Origin: Micrococcales bacterium | GTDB taxonomy: Bacteria > Actinomycetota > Actinomycetes > S36-B12 > UBA10799 | DNA length: 64,000 nucleotides | Assembly (NCBI GenBank): GCA_016703125.1 | Contig: JADJCR010000002.1 | Coordinates: forward strand, 434,001 to 498,000 | Reading direction: 5' to 3' | Shown: piece after piece, positions 28,942 to 38,422 of the stretch | How the letters are laid out: each line of letters begins with the position of its first letter | Position numbering within the stretch: the stretch's first letter is position 1 | The notes under the pieces: generated by a model | The model's input: only the letters and a program-made list of their open reading frames with translations | What the model was told of the DNA's origin: nothing | Database searches by the model: none | Position numbers and translations under genes: made by a program

Positions 28942-28977
28942 TTGACCCGAGCCAAAGTTGACACTAGCGTCAAGTTC
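28942..28977 (+). promoter_or_regulatory. Leaderless promoter with TetR-type palindrome, copy 4
   Basis: TTGACC (28942-28947) and TAGCGT (28965-28970) are spaced by 17 bp. The palindrome 28954-28977 differs from copy 1 at two positions (first base, and C to G in the right arm) and abuts ATG 28978. Confidence 0.87.
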
Positions 28978-30122
<1,145 letters not shown>

Positions 30123-30126
<4 letters not shown>

Positions 30127-30887
30127 GGTACGAGGTCGCCGACGGTGTCGCGACGCTGACCCTGGACAACCCGGACGCGCGTAACGTGCTGGACGCCGAC
30201 ACCATGGCGGCCCTGTCAGACGGCTTGGTGAACGCCGGCGAGGATCCGGCGGTGCGCGTGGTCGTGCTCGCTGCCGAGGGCCGGGCCTTCTGCGCCGGCG
30301 CGGACCTCAAGGGGGCGTCCTCAGCCGATGCGGCGTCGTTCACCGCGCAGGGGCCGATGGCGCTGGTGGCGGTACTCGAGAACATCCTCGACTGCCCCAA
30401 GCCCACCATCGCCAAGGTGCAGGGGCATGTGGCAGGCGGGGGCAACGGGCTGGTTGCGGCGTGTGATTTCGCGGTGGCCAGCGAGGACGTGCACTTCGCC
30501 TTTTCCGAGGTGCGCGTGGGGGTGGCGCCGGCCGTGATCTCAGTGGTGTGCCTGGATCGCATGAACCGCCGCGACGGTATGGAGCTTCTGCTGCTCGGCG
30601 AGCGGGTGCCGGCGGCACGGGCGGCACAGGCCGGCCTGATCAACAAAGCGGTGCCCGCTGCGGAGGTCGAAGCCACCGTGGCGCAGTACGTGGACGCGCT
30701 GGCCAAGGGCGGGCCGCAGGCTTTGGCCGCGACGAAGAACCTGCTGCGGCGGGTGCCCGGTATGCCGCGCACCGAGGCGTTCGCGTGGACGGCGGAGGTT
30801 TCCGCGCGACTGTTCAACAGCGATGAGGCGAGGGCGGGGATGACTGCCTTCCTGAGCAAGCAGCCGGCGCCGTGGGTGGTTGACTGA
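30123..30887 (+). CDS. Enoyl-CoA hydratase, methylglutaconyl/isohexenylglutaconyl-CoA hydratase-like
   Basis: The 254-residue crotonase has the oxyanion loop AFCAGADLKG and GHVAGGGNGLVAACD. The first catalytic Glu of classical hydratases is Gly here, while the second is kept in FSEVRVGVAPAVIS. The pattern 'GLVAACD...SEVR.G..PA' is that of LiuC/AtuE-type hydratases acting on glutaconyl-CoA intermediates, the step after the carboxylase. Start GTG 30123 overlaps the dehydrogenase stop. No HMG-CoA lyase follows within the window, so the pathway is incomplete locally. Confidence 0.87.
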
Positions 30888-30892
30888 CCCCC

Positions 30893-32221
30893 GTGAAGGA
30901 ACGCATCGCCGCCGACTTCCCGCGGGTGCGGGCCGAACTCGGTGAGCTCGTCCGGATCGCCGGGTGCGCCTTCCCGGGATTCCCCGATGAGGAGATCGAG
31001 CGGGCGTGCGCGCACGTCATGGATCTCTACCGGGCGGCGGGGTTCCCGCGTGTGGAACGACTCGACATCGATGGCGGCAAGCCCGCGGTGCTGGCCGAGG
31101 CGCCCGGCCCGCGCGGTAGCCCCACGGTCCTGCTCTACGCGCACTACGACGTGCAGCCGGCCGGGGATCTCGCGCTGTGGCACTCGCCACCGTTCGAGCC
31201 GACTGAACGTGAAGGTCGTCTCTACGGCCGTGGCGCGGCGGACGACAAGTCGGGGGTCGTCGTGCACGCCGCAGTGCTACGGGCCTTCGACGGGCACCCG
31301 CCCTGCACGCTGCGGGTCATCGTCGAGGGTGACGAGGAATGGGGCGGGCCGCTCGCGGAGTACCCGCGGCAGAACCCGGACCTCTTCGCCGCCGACGCCG
31401 TAGTCGTGGCCGACGTGGGCAACGCCAGGCTCGGCGAACCGACACTGACCACGGCTCTGCGCGGCATGGCCGCGGTGACGGTCGAATGCCGGACGCTGAC
31501 CGGTGCGGTGCACTCCGGCATGTTCGGCGGGCCTGCACCGGACGCGCTGATGGCTCTGATCGGGTTGTTGGCGACGCTGCGGGACCCGCAGGGGGAGACC
31601 GCTATCGACGGGATCGCCGGGTTCGACTGGGACGGTCCCGGCCCGGACGAGGCCACGTTCCGGGAACTCGCCGGGGTGGTCGACGGCCAGCCCCTGACGG
31701 GCACGGGCAGCATCGCCTCCAGGCTGTTCACCAAGCCCGTGGTCAACGTCGTGGGCATCGATGCCCCCGCTACGCGCGGTGCGGTGAACGCGGTGATCCC
31801 CTTCGCGCGGGCCAGGGTGTCGCTGCGGGTGCCGCCGGGCCAGGATGCGCTGGCCGCGCGCGAGGCACTCATGGACCACCTGCGGACTCGGGCACCCTGG
31901 GGCGTGAAGGTGACCGTCACCCCAGATGTGGTGGGTCAGGGGGTGCGGGTCGACACGTCCGGCCCGGCGTACGCCGCCGCCCGCCGGGCGCTGCAGGAGG
32001 CGTACGCCCGGCCTGTCCAGCAGATCGGTGCTGGTGGCTCGATCCCATTGATCGACGCTCTTCGCGCCGCGGTGCCGCAGGCGGAGATCCTGCTGTTCGG
32101 CGCACAGGACCCGATGGCGCGCATCCATGCGCCCAACGAGAGCGTCGACCTCGCCGAGCTCGAACGCACGGTCCTCGCCGAGGCCCTGTTCATCGAGTAC
32201 TTCGCGGCTGGAGAAAACTGA
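30893..32221 (+). CDS. M20 family dipeptidase/carboxypeptidase
   Basis: The 442-residue protein shows the M20 metal ligands: AHYDVQP (His), GRGAADDKSG (Asp), VEGDEEWGG (catalytic Glu and ligand Glu), VVADVGN (Asp) and the C-terminal IHAPNESV (His). A dimerisation domain sits at ~185-300. Such enzymes cleave dipeptides or N-acyl amino acids with two zinc ions. It begins five bases after the hydratase stop and is therefore in the operator-copy-4 operon; an amidohydrolase role for an N-acyl or peptide substrate linked to the pathway is possible but unproven. Confidence 0.88.
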   Translation: MKERIAADFPRVRAELGELVRIAGCAFPGFPDEEIERACAHVMDLYRAAGFPRVERLDIDGGKPAVLAEAPGPRGSPTVLLYAHYDVQPAGDLALWHSPPFEPTEREGRLYGRGAADDKSGVVVHAAVLRAFDGHPPCTLRVIVEGDEEWGGPLAEYPRQNPDLFAADAVVVADVGNARLGEPTLTTALRGMAAVTVECRTLTGAVHSGMFGGPAPDALMALIGLLATLRDPQGETAIDGIAGFDWDGPGPDEATFRELAGVVDGQPLTGTGSIASRLFTKPVVNVVGIDAPATRGAVNAVIPFARARVSLRVPPGQDALAAREALMDHLRTRAPWGVKVTVTPDVVGQGVRVDTSGPAYAAARRALQEAYARPVQQIGAGGSIPLIDALRAAVPQAEILLFGAQDPMARIHAPNESVDLAELERTVLAEALFIEYFAAGEN

Positions 32222-32243
32222 CGAACGAGCCGACACTGGATAT

Positions 32244-32843
32244 ATGACAGTTGTAGATGCCGTTCGTCCCGAACCCGATGCCACCGTCGCGCCCGTCCGG
32301 ATGCGGCCGTGGGGGTGGCTGGTCCTCCTCGCCAGTGCCATCGGGACCGTCTCCGGCTCGATCACGATCATGGACAAGATCGCGCTGCTGAAGGACCCAG
32401 CGGCCGGCTCCTTCTGCGACATCAGTTCCACCGTGGGCTGCTCCCCAGTGCTGCTGGCGTGGCAGTCCAGCGTGCTCGGCCCGCCCAACGCCCTATTGGG
32501 TGTGATCATGTTCGCGGTGCTCGGGACGTCGGGTGCGGTGGTGGCGAGCAACGGCCGCCTCGTGCCCGCCTTCCACACCGCGATGCTGGGACTGTCCGTG
32601 TTCTTCGGCTTGTTCCTGACCTGGTACATGTACGAGGTCGCCTTCTCGATCGGTTCGCTGTGTCCCTTCTGCACAGTGTGCGCGGCGGCTGTGCTGACCA
32701 CCGTCGTCGGAACGAACCGGCTGGCTGCTGCCAACGGCTTGGGCCTGGCCCAGCGCCTGGCGCGCGGGTCCTGGGACGTCCTCATCGTCGGAGGATGGGG
32801 AGCCATCATCGCGGCGATGCTCTTCTCCGGGATCTGGCTGTAG
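32244..32843 (+). CDS. Vitamin K epoxide reductase (VKOR) family protein
   Basis: The 199-residue membrane protein has five predicted helices and two cysteine pairs: the loop pair in SFCDISSTVGCSPVL and the active-site CPFC motif followed by TVC. Bacterial VKOR oxidises DsbA-like proteins and passes electrons to quinone, so it drives disulfide formation outside the membrane. No DsbA domain is fused here and none is adjacent. The ATG 32244 was chosen as the first in-frame Met before the first helix; a longer frame overlaps the M20 gene. Confidence 0.9.
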   Translation: MTVVDAVRPEPDATVAPVRMRPWGWLVLLASAIGTVSGSITIMDKIALLKDPAAGSFCDISSTVGCSPVLLAWQSSVLGPPNALLGVIMFAVLGTSGAVVASNGRLVPAFHTAMLGLSVFFGLFLTWYMYEVAFSIGSLCPFCTVCAAAVLTTVVGTNRLAAANGLGLAQRLARGSWDVLIVGGWGAIIAAMLFSGIWL

Positions 32844-32924
32844 GCTTTCGCATCCTCCGGGTCGGTGCCCGGTCGCCGTCCCCTGCGCGGGTATCCGGGC
32901 CGCCGAAGCGACAAGATCGACAGC

Positions 32925-33932
32925 GTGGGCATGACCGTGGCAGTCACTGGACCGACCGGCGAGATCGGGATCTCCACGGTCTCGGCGCTGGAGCGGGAGC
33001 CCGATGTCGACCGGATCGTGGGGATGGCGCGCCGGGAGTTCGATCCCGCTGCGCACAACTGGACGAAGACCGAGTACCGCCGGGGCGACATCCTCGACCG
33101 GGCCGCGGTGGATGCGCTCGTCGCTGAGGCCGACGTGGTGGTGCACCTCGCGTTCCTGATCATGGGCGGTCGCGAGCAGACCCGGCGCGTCAATCTGGCC
33201 GGTGCGCGCAACGTCTTCGAGGCGGCCGCCGCCCACGATCGCCCGCGCAGGCTCGTCTACACCTCCTCGGTGGCGGCCTACGGATACCACCGCGACAACC
33301 CCTTGCCACTGACCGAGGACGTCCCGGCCCGCGGGTCGAGCCAGCACTACTACTCCCAGCAGAAGGCGGACCTCGAGGCACTGCTCGAAGAGATCACGGG
33401 ACCCTCGCCGCTGGACGTCTACGTGCTGCGGCCTTGCATTGTCGCCGGCCCGCGGGCCACAGCGCTGGCCGACTTCATGCCCTGGAACCAACTGGGTTCG
33501 CCACTCGTGGGCATGACGAGGACCGCGGGTCACGTCTTCCCGGCCCTGCGTCCGCTGTTCCCCGATCCCGGGGTGAGGGTGCAACTCGTGCATCACGACG
33601 ACGTCGCCGCGGCGATCGTGGCCGCGACCTTGGGCAGGGGAACGCCCGGGGCGTACAACCTCGCCGGGGATGGGGAGGTGAGCCTGGGCGAGGTGGCCCA
33701 GGCGGTCGGTGGCCGGGCGGTCCGGATCCCGCATGCCGCGGCGATCGCGGCCTCCGACATCCTCGCCCGGGTTCCCCGAGTGCCGTGGTTCGCCGAGTGG
33801 ATCCACGTGGCGCGGTCGTCGGTCGTCATGGACACGGGCAAGGCCAAGCGCGAGCTCGGCTGGCAACCGGCTCACACCAGCGCGCAGGCGTTGGCCGAGA
33901 TGGCGGCCGCCTTGCCAGGCGGGGAGGGGTAG
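32925..33932 (+). CDS. NAD-dependent epimerase/dehydratase family protein
   Basis: The ~335-residue extended SDR has the Rossmann motif VTGPTGEIG, an NLAGARNVFEAA segment, active-site Ser-Ser/Tyr-Lys (YTSSVAAYG and YYSQQK) and the RPCIVAGP strand. The substrate cannot be assigned. Start GTG 32925 is favoured because CAAGAT, a -10-like hexamer, lies seven bases upstream, matching the leaderless pattern seen elsewhere; ATG 32931 is the alternative. It is not obviously in an operon with the VKOR gene (about 80 bp gap). Confidence 0.85.
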   Translation: MGMTVAVTGPTGEIGISTVSALEREPDVDRIVGMARREFDPAAHNWTKTEYRRGDILDRAAVDALVAEADVVVHLAFLIMGGREQTRRVNLAGARNVFEAAAAHDRPRRLVYTSSVAAYGYHRDNPLPLTEDVPARGSSQHYYSQQKADLEALLEEITGPSPLDVYVLRPCIVAGPRATALADFMPWNQLGSPLVGMTRTAGHVFPALRPLFPDPGVRVQLVHHDDVAAAIVAATLGRGTPGAYNLAGDGEVSLGEVAQAVGGRAVRIPHAAAIAASDILARVPRVPWFAEWIHVARSSVVMDTGKAKRELGWQPAHTSAQALAEMAAALPGGEG

Positions 33933-34045
33933 CCCGGTCGGCCGGGGCAGTCTACGCGAGCTGGTCGAGGGTGTACCGCAGGATTCCCGACCCACTTACC
34001 GCCGTTTTGCGGCGAGCCGTTTCGCTTCCTCCGGGTGGGGGGAGA

Positions 34046-34504
34046 ATGGTCCCTGTGACACGCCGCATCCTCATCACCCTCGCCGCCCTCGCGCTGCTGG
34101 TGGTCGGTGGGTTCGCGGCGTACACCTACATGTTCTCGACCACGACCACGTACGCCAACTACAGCGCGCCCACCTTCGACGCATCGACTACCGACGACCA
34201 GCGGATCTTCGCCCTGCAGACCGATCTCGGGAACGCCGCCGCGGAGATGGCGCAACTACAGGCCATGGCCGGCAAGCTGCAGTTCGGCAAGATGAAGGCC
34301 CTTGGCCGGCACCTGCAGGAGGTCGCCGACGAACTCGAGCCGCGGCTGGCGCAGATCGAGGACCAGCAGGCCCGCCGCCTGCTGGGCGAGGGTATCGAGG
34401 GCCTGCGAACGGTCGGGGAGGGCTCGCAGGAGCTCGATCGCGACAAGTCCCTGCGCGGAGTCGACCAGGTTCTGAGCTCATTCGAGGCGCTCAACAACAG
34501 GTAG
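34046..34504 (+). CDS. Small membrane-anchored helical protein, unknown function
   Basis: The 152-residue protein has one N-terminal membrane helix (~7-28), a Thr/Tyr-rich linker, and a C-terminal domain of long amphipathic helices (~55-150) rich in Glu, Gln and Leu. I do not recognise the family. It could be a lipid- or wall-associated coiled-coil protein. The start may instead be GTG 34055, ten bases after the GGGGGGAG; ATG 34046 lies only two bases from that sequence. It is followed after 36 bp by a DUF456 gene. Confidence 0.6.
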   Translation: MVPVTRRILITLAALALLVVGGFAAYTYMFSTTTTYANYSAPTFDASTTDDQRIFALQTDLGNAAAEMAQLQAMAGKLQFGKMKALGRHLQEVADELEPRLAQIEDQQARRLLGEGIEGLRTVGEGSQELDRDKSLRGVDQVLSSFEALNNR

Positions 34505-34540
34505 TGTCCGGGACCGCCACCGCCCTGTCAGACTGGGTCG

Positions 34541-35017
34541 GTGACCAATCTGCTGGTGGGCGTGGCGATCCTGGTGGGCCTTGCAGGCACGATCGTGCCG
34601 ATCCTGCCCGGTGCGCTGCTCGTGGCCGGTGCGTTGCTCGTCTGGGCGATCGTGACCGGGGGGACCACCGCGTGGGCCATCGCGATCGGCGCGCTCGCGC
34701 TGGTCGCCGCCGGGCAGTTGCTGAAGTACCTGATCCCGGGCAAGCAGTTGAAGGCCAGCGGCGTGCCCAACTGGGTGCTCCTCGCCGGCGCCGCGGGTGG
34801 GATCGTCGGCTTCTTCATCATCCCGATCGTCGGTCTCATCGTAGGTTTCGTCGCCGGAGTCTTCCTGGCCGAGGCCGGGCGGTTGAAGACGTTCAAGGAC
34901 GCCTGGCCCACCACGAAACAGGCGATGAAGTCCGCCGGCTGGTCGGTGCTGATCGAGTTCGGCTCATGCCTGCTGGCCACCGCGGTGTGGCTGGGTGGTG
35001 TGGTCTTCGTCGGGTAG
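34541..35017 (+). CDS. DUF456 family membrane protein
   Basis: The 158-residue protein has four or five hydrophobic helices with the DUF456 pattern (GLAGTIVPILPGALLVAGALL, GGIVGFFIIPIVGLIVG FVAGVFLAE). The Gly-rich packing is typical of the family, whose function is unknown. The start is GTG 34541. It ends six bases from the stop of the convergent nitrilase gene. Confidence 0.8.
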   Translation: MTNLLVGVAILVGLAGTIVPILPGALLVAGALLVWAIVTGGTTAWAIAIGALALVAAGQLLKYLIPGKQLKASGVPNWVLLAGAAGGIVGFFIIPIVGLIVGFVAGVFLAEAGRLKTFKDAWPTTKQAMKSAGWSVLIEFGSCLLATAVWLGGVVFVG

Positions 35018-35023
35018 TGCTGG

Positions 35024-35783
35024 TTACAACCTCCGGTCGCGCAGAACTGGGAAGTCCGCACGCACCTGGGCCGGCCTGTCCGGGTCCAGGTCCAGCAGCA
35101 GCACCCCGGGTTCCGGCAGGTCGCCGAGGACTTCTCCCCACGGGTCGACCACGATTGTGTGCCCGCCCATGGGGGTGCCGTTGCTGACCCCGGTCGAGTT
35201 GGCGCCGACCAGCCAGAGCTGGTTCTCTGTGGCGCGGGCGGTGGCCAGCAGGTTCCAGTGTGAGATGCGGGCCGCCGGGCCAGCCGGTGGGAACCAGGAC
35301 GGCCGTGGCGCCGGCGTCAGTCAACGCCCGGAACATCTCCGGGAAGCGCAGGTCGTAGCAGGTGGCCAGGCCGGTCGTGCCCAGCGGTGTCTGCACGGTG
35401 ACCACCTCGCCACCCGCCGACAGGGTCACCGCCTCCCCGGTATCGAAACCGAAGAGGTGGATCTTCCGGTAGGTCGCGAGGACATCGCCGTCAGGACCGA
35501 AGACAACGGAGGTGTTGTAAAGGTCCTCCCCGTCGCGTTCCAGGAATGAGCCTGCGTGCAGGGTCCGCCCGGGGGCGAGGTCGGCCATGTGCGAGACCCA
35601 CGTGTCGAGCGTAACGGCATGGTCGAGGTTCTCGGCCACCGCGAACGGTCCGACCTCCCACAACTCGGGCAGGAGGATGAGGTCGGCGTCGATGGCCGCA
35701 ACCAGCGTCCGGACGCGATGCCGGCGGGTCGCGGGGTCCTGGTCATCGGTCAGCGCCAACTGCACCGCCGCCACTCGGGTCAT
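35024..35783 (-). CDS. Carbon-nitrogen hydrolase (nitrilase superfamily), one frameshift
   Basis: Reconstructed as ~252 residues. The N-terminal two thirds show Glu in LLPELWE, Lys in YRKIHLFGF and Cys in ATCYDLRFPEMFR, the nitrilase-superfamily triad. The frame breaks near 35272 in a GGCCC context; removing one base restores RISHWNLLATARATENQLW and a normal C-terminus ending at TAA 35024. Substrate unknown; the pattern is that of the omega-amidase-like branch. ATG 35783 follows TACCCT by six bases (leaderless). It is divergent from the DinB-like gene. The single indel is likely a sequence error. Confidence 0.82.
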
Positions 35784-35877
35784 GGCGTCAGGGTATCGAG
35801 TGTGCCGTTGCTGGTGCATTGCTGCGACCCCTCGGCCGCGGCGAGCCGAAGCCACATTCCCGGGATAGGTTTCGGTC

Positions 35878-36666
35878 ATGGAGCCCCTGGTTGCGGCGTG
35901 GCAGAACGGGATCGATTCTTTCCAGCGGACTGTGGGGCAGATTCCCGACGGGGATTTTCCCCGGCCGTCCCGACTGCCCGGCTGGACCATCGGCGACATC
36001 ATCGCCCACGTCGCCGCGCTCGAGCTGGAACTCGGTGGTGAGCCGCTGCCGGCCCACGAGCCCGACTGGGATGCGCTGCCGCATGCCGACGACATGTTCT
36101 CGCGCTACACCGAGATCGGGGTGGACCACCGCCGGGGGTGGAGTCCGGAGGACCTGCGGGCGGACCTCGCCAGAGCGGCTGCGATCCGCACCGAGCAGTT
36201 GACCGCGGAGCCGCTGGATCTGTCGTCGCGGGTCAAGGGGGTAGGGGGGATGGAGCGCTCCCTGAAGCAGGTGCTGCGGATGCGTTGCTTCGACATCTTC
36301 TTGCATGAGATCGACATCCGCGACGCGCTGGGGATGTCGGAGCCGCAGTTGGGTGCGGCCGCGCGGGTCACCGCTGAGCTCATCGCCGACGGCCTGGGCT
36401 TCGTGTGGGTCAAGCGGGCGGGAGCGGAACCCGGTGACGTGCTGCACCTCGTCGTCGCGGACTGGCTGGATGCCTGGATTGGCGTTGGGGAGGACGGCCG
36501 CGGCCGCATGATCGAGCCAGGCGGTGCGACGACCACCCTGGCCCTGGCCCCGATGGACTTTCTGCGCCTGGGATCGGGTCGCGGTGGTGACGTCGCTGCT
36601 GCTGGCGTCGGGGGTGATCTGGAGCGGGGCCAGAAGGTCCTGGCCGGTCTCAACGTCTCGCCGTAG
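35878..36666 (+). CDS. DinB-like / maleylpyruvate isomerase-family protein
   Basis: The 262-residue protein begins with the metal-binding DinB-like four-helix domain found in actinobacterial mycothiol-dependent enzymes (RLPGWTIGDIIAHVAALELEL, and FLHEIDIRDALG with the C-terminal His ligand), followed by a sterol-carrier-like C-terminal region. Members are mycothiol-dependent isomerases or transferases; most, including this one, have no known substrate. ATG 35878 follows TAGGTT by six bases, so a leaderless mRNA is likely. Confidence 0.8.
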   Translation: MEPLVAAWQNGIDSFQRTVGQIPDGDFPRPSRLPGWTIGDIIAHVAALELELGGEPLPAHEPDWDALPHADDMFSRYTEIGVDHRRGWSPEDLRADLARAAAIRTEQLTAEPLDLSSRVKGVGGMERSLKQVLRMRCFDIFLHEIDIRDALGMSEPQLGAAARVTAELIADGLGFVWVKRAGAEPGDVLHLVVADWLDAWIGVGEDGRGRMIEPGGATTTLALAPMDFLRLGSGRGGDVAAAGVGGDLERGQKVLAGLNVSP

Positions 36667-36675
36667 CGGCGCTGG

Positions 36676-37277
36676 TTACTGCCCGCTGAGTTTGGGCTTG
36701 TGCTCCAGGTGGGCGAAGCCGTTGTAGGTGAGGTTGACCAGGTGGGCCACGACCTCCTCCTTGTCGGGCTTGCGGACGTCCAGCCACCACTGACCGGTCA
36801 GCGCGACCATGCCCACGAGCATCTGCGAGTACATCGGCGCGAGCTGGTGTTGTAGCCGCGCCCTTTGAACTGGGTGGCCATCAGGTGCTCGACGTTGCCG
36901 GCGATCTCCACGATCAGGCTCGCGAAGTTGCCAGTGGGGACCGGGCTGTCGCGCACGAGGATCCGGAAGCCGTCGGTGTCACCTTCGATGTAGTCGAACA
37001 ACGCCATTCCTGCCTGCTCGAGCAGCAGTCGCGGATGGTCCGCGCTGAGGGCGTCGGTGATGCGTTTGAGCAAGGTCTGCATCTCGCGGTCCACGACCAC
37101 GGCGTACAGCCCCTCCTTGCCGCCGAAGTGCTCGTACACGACGGGCTTGGAGACCTCCGCGGCCGCCGCGATCTCCTCGACCGTAACCGCTTCGTAGCCC
37201 CGGGAGGCGAACAGCGCCTTCCCCACGCTCAACAGTTGCTCGCGCCGCTGCTGAGCGCTCATCCGGACCCTGGTCAC
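36676..37277 (-). CDS. TetR-family regulator of the desaturase operon, one frameshift
   Basis: Reconstructed as ~200 residues. The N-terminal helix-turn-helix is clear (VTVEEIAAAAEVSKPVVYEHF). The frame breaks near 36855 after FKGRGYN; adding one base restores LAPMYSQMLVGMV and a tail ending at TAA 36676. The GTG start (37277) overlaps the desaturase stop (GTGA), so it is cotranscribed with the desaturase; ATG 37262 is an alternative. Two 16-bp inverted operator-like sites upstream of the desaturase are its likely targets, giving negative autoregulation, as in lipid-sensing regulators such as DesT. Confidence 0.82.
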
Positions 37278-38209
37278 GACCCCATTGTGGCCGGGTCGCG
37301 TAACTTCGCCTGCACCCGCTCTGGTTTGGGCCACTTCACGTTGTAGGCCCAACCGCGGTTCTCGGCGAACTTGATCATGGCCGCCGAGGGGTCGATCTGG
37401 CGTGGCAGAACCCCATGCCGGGCAGAGGTGGGTTCAGCGTGGTGGAAGTTGTGCCACGACTCACCGAGGCTCGGCAGCGCCAGCCACGCCACGTTGGTGG
37501 ACTCGTCGCGACTGACGAACGGGCGCTTGCCCCAGATGTGACACACGGAGTTGATGCTCCAGGTGACGTGGTGGACGAGCGCGATGCGCACGAGACCGGC
37601 CCAGAAGAAGGCGGTCAACGCGCCCTGCCAGCTCCAGGTCAGCAGTCCGCCGAGGATCGCGGGCGCCGCGAAGGTGGCCAGGATGAACCAGGGGAAGGCG
37701 GAGGACAACCGCGCGGTGAGCGGGCGCTTGAGCATGTCCGGGGCCCACCGATGGGCGTCGATCGGCTCCTGCGCGATGAGCCAGCCCAGGTGCGCCCACA
37801 GGAACCCCTTCGTGACCGCCCAGCCGCCGGTCCCGTACCGCCAGGGGGAGTGGGGGTCGTCGGCCTGGTCGGAGTTGGCGTGGTGCTTGCGGTGTCCGGC
37901 CACCCACGAGGAGATGGAGCCCTCGAGGGCCATGGACCCTGCGACGCCCAGGAACGCTGCCAACCACGGGGTGGCCTTGAAGGAGCCGTGCGTGAAGTAG
38001 CGGTGGTACCCCACGGTGATCCCCACAGCGGTGAACACGTAGAACGCCACGGCCAGGGCGACGTCCAGCCAGGAGATCCAGTGGTTCCAGGCCACCGGCA
38101 CCGCGGCGACCAGAGCCAGCAGCGGGATCACGATGATCGCAGTGACCGCCGAGCGGGCAGCCAGCGTGGGCTCCGGAGAGCGGGTGTGCTGCTCGGCAGT
38201 GGCGGTCAT
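37274..38209 (-). CDS. Acyl-CoA/fatty-acid desaturase (membrane, di-iron)
   Basis: The 311-residue protein has four membrane helices and three His boxes: HRYFTHG (box 1), GHRKHHANSD (box 2) and ESWHNFHHAEP (box 3). This matches delta-9 acyl-CoA desaturases of the stearoyl-CoA type (mycobacterial DesA3-like), which need an oxidoreductase partner; none is adjacent. It introduces a double bond into saturated acyl-CoA, adjusting membrane fluidity. The ATG at 38209 has GGGAG five bases upstream. It is followed by a coupled TetR gene. Confidence 0.92.
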   Translation of the reverse strand: MTATAEQHTRSPEPTLAARSAVTAIIVIPLLALVAAVPVAWNHWISWLDVALAVAFYVFTAVGITVGYHRYFTHGSFKATPWLAAFLGVAGSMALEGSISSWVAGHRKHHANSDQADDPHSPWRYGTGGWAVTKGFLWAHLGWLIAQEPIDAHRWAPDMLKRPLTARLSSAFPWFILATFAAPAILGGLLTWSWQGALTAFFWAGLVRIALVHHVTWSINSVCHIWGKRPFVSRDESTNVAWLALPSLGESWHNFHHAEPTSARHGVLPRQIDPSAAMIKFAENRGWAYNVKWPKPERVQAKLRDPATMGS

Positions 38210-38217
38210 ACAGACTC

Positions 38218-38263
38218 CCTACGTGTGCGTAAGTTTCTCTACCGTAACTTACGCAAGCGTAGG
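38218..38263. promoter_or_regulatory. Twin inverted operator sites upstream of the desaturase
   Basis: CCTACGTGTGCGTAAG (38218-38233) and CTTACGCAAGCGTAGG (38248-38263) are inverted copies of one 16-bp site with two differences. Each is itself near-palindromic (TACG-N4-CGTA). Together they make a perfect 10-bp inverted repeat TGCGTAAGTT / AACTTACGCA with a 10-bp spacer. They start nine bases upstream of the desaturase ATG. Binding by the TetR at 36676-37277 is inferred. Confidence 0.8.
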
Positions 38264-38280
38264 TTGTCGATGGTCTCTCA

Positions 38281-38420
38281 CGCCACAAGTGGGCGGCACC
38301 GGGCCGGGAGCGGGCCCTCGTGCCCGATTGTGGGACCGAAATGTGCGGTATATACCTTTACTGCGGAACTGGCGGCACCACAACCGGGCGCCCCTCGGCC
38401 GCTCGCGCCCACTTGTGGCG
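38281..38420. repeat. 140-bp palindromic (foldback) element
   Basis: The element has perfect 15-bp terminal inverted repeats, CGCCACAAGTGGGCG (38281-38295) and CGCCCACTTGTGGCG (38406-38420). The interior also folds imperfectly: GTGCCCGATTGTGG on the left faces an inverted CGCCCGGTTGTGG on the right. It lies between the RskA-like stop and the desaturase operators. No coding content is seen. It resembles a small MITE or a long regulatory/terminator hairpin. Confidence 0.75.
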
Positions 38421-38422
38421 TA

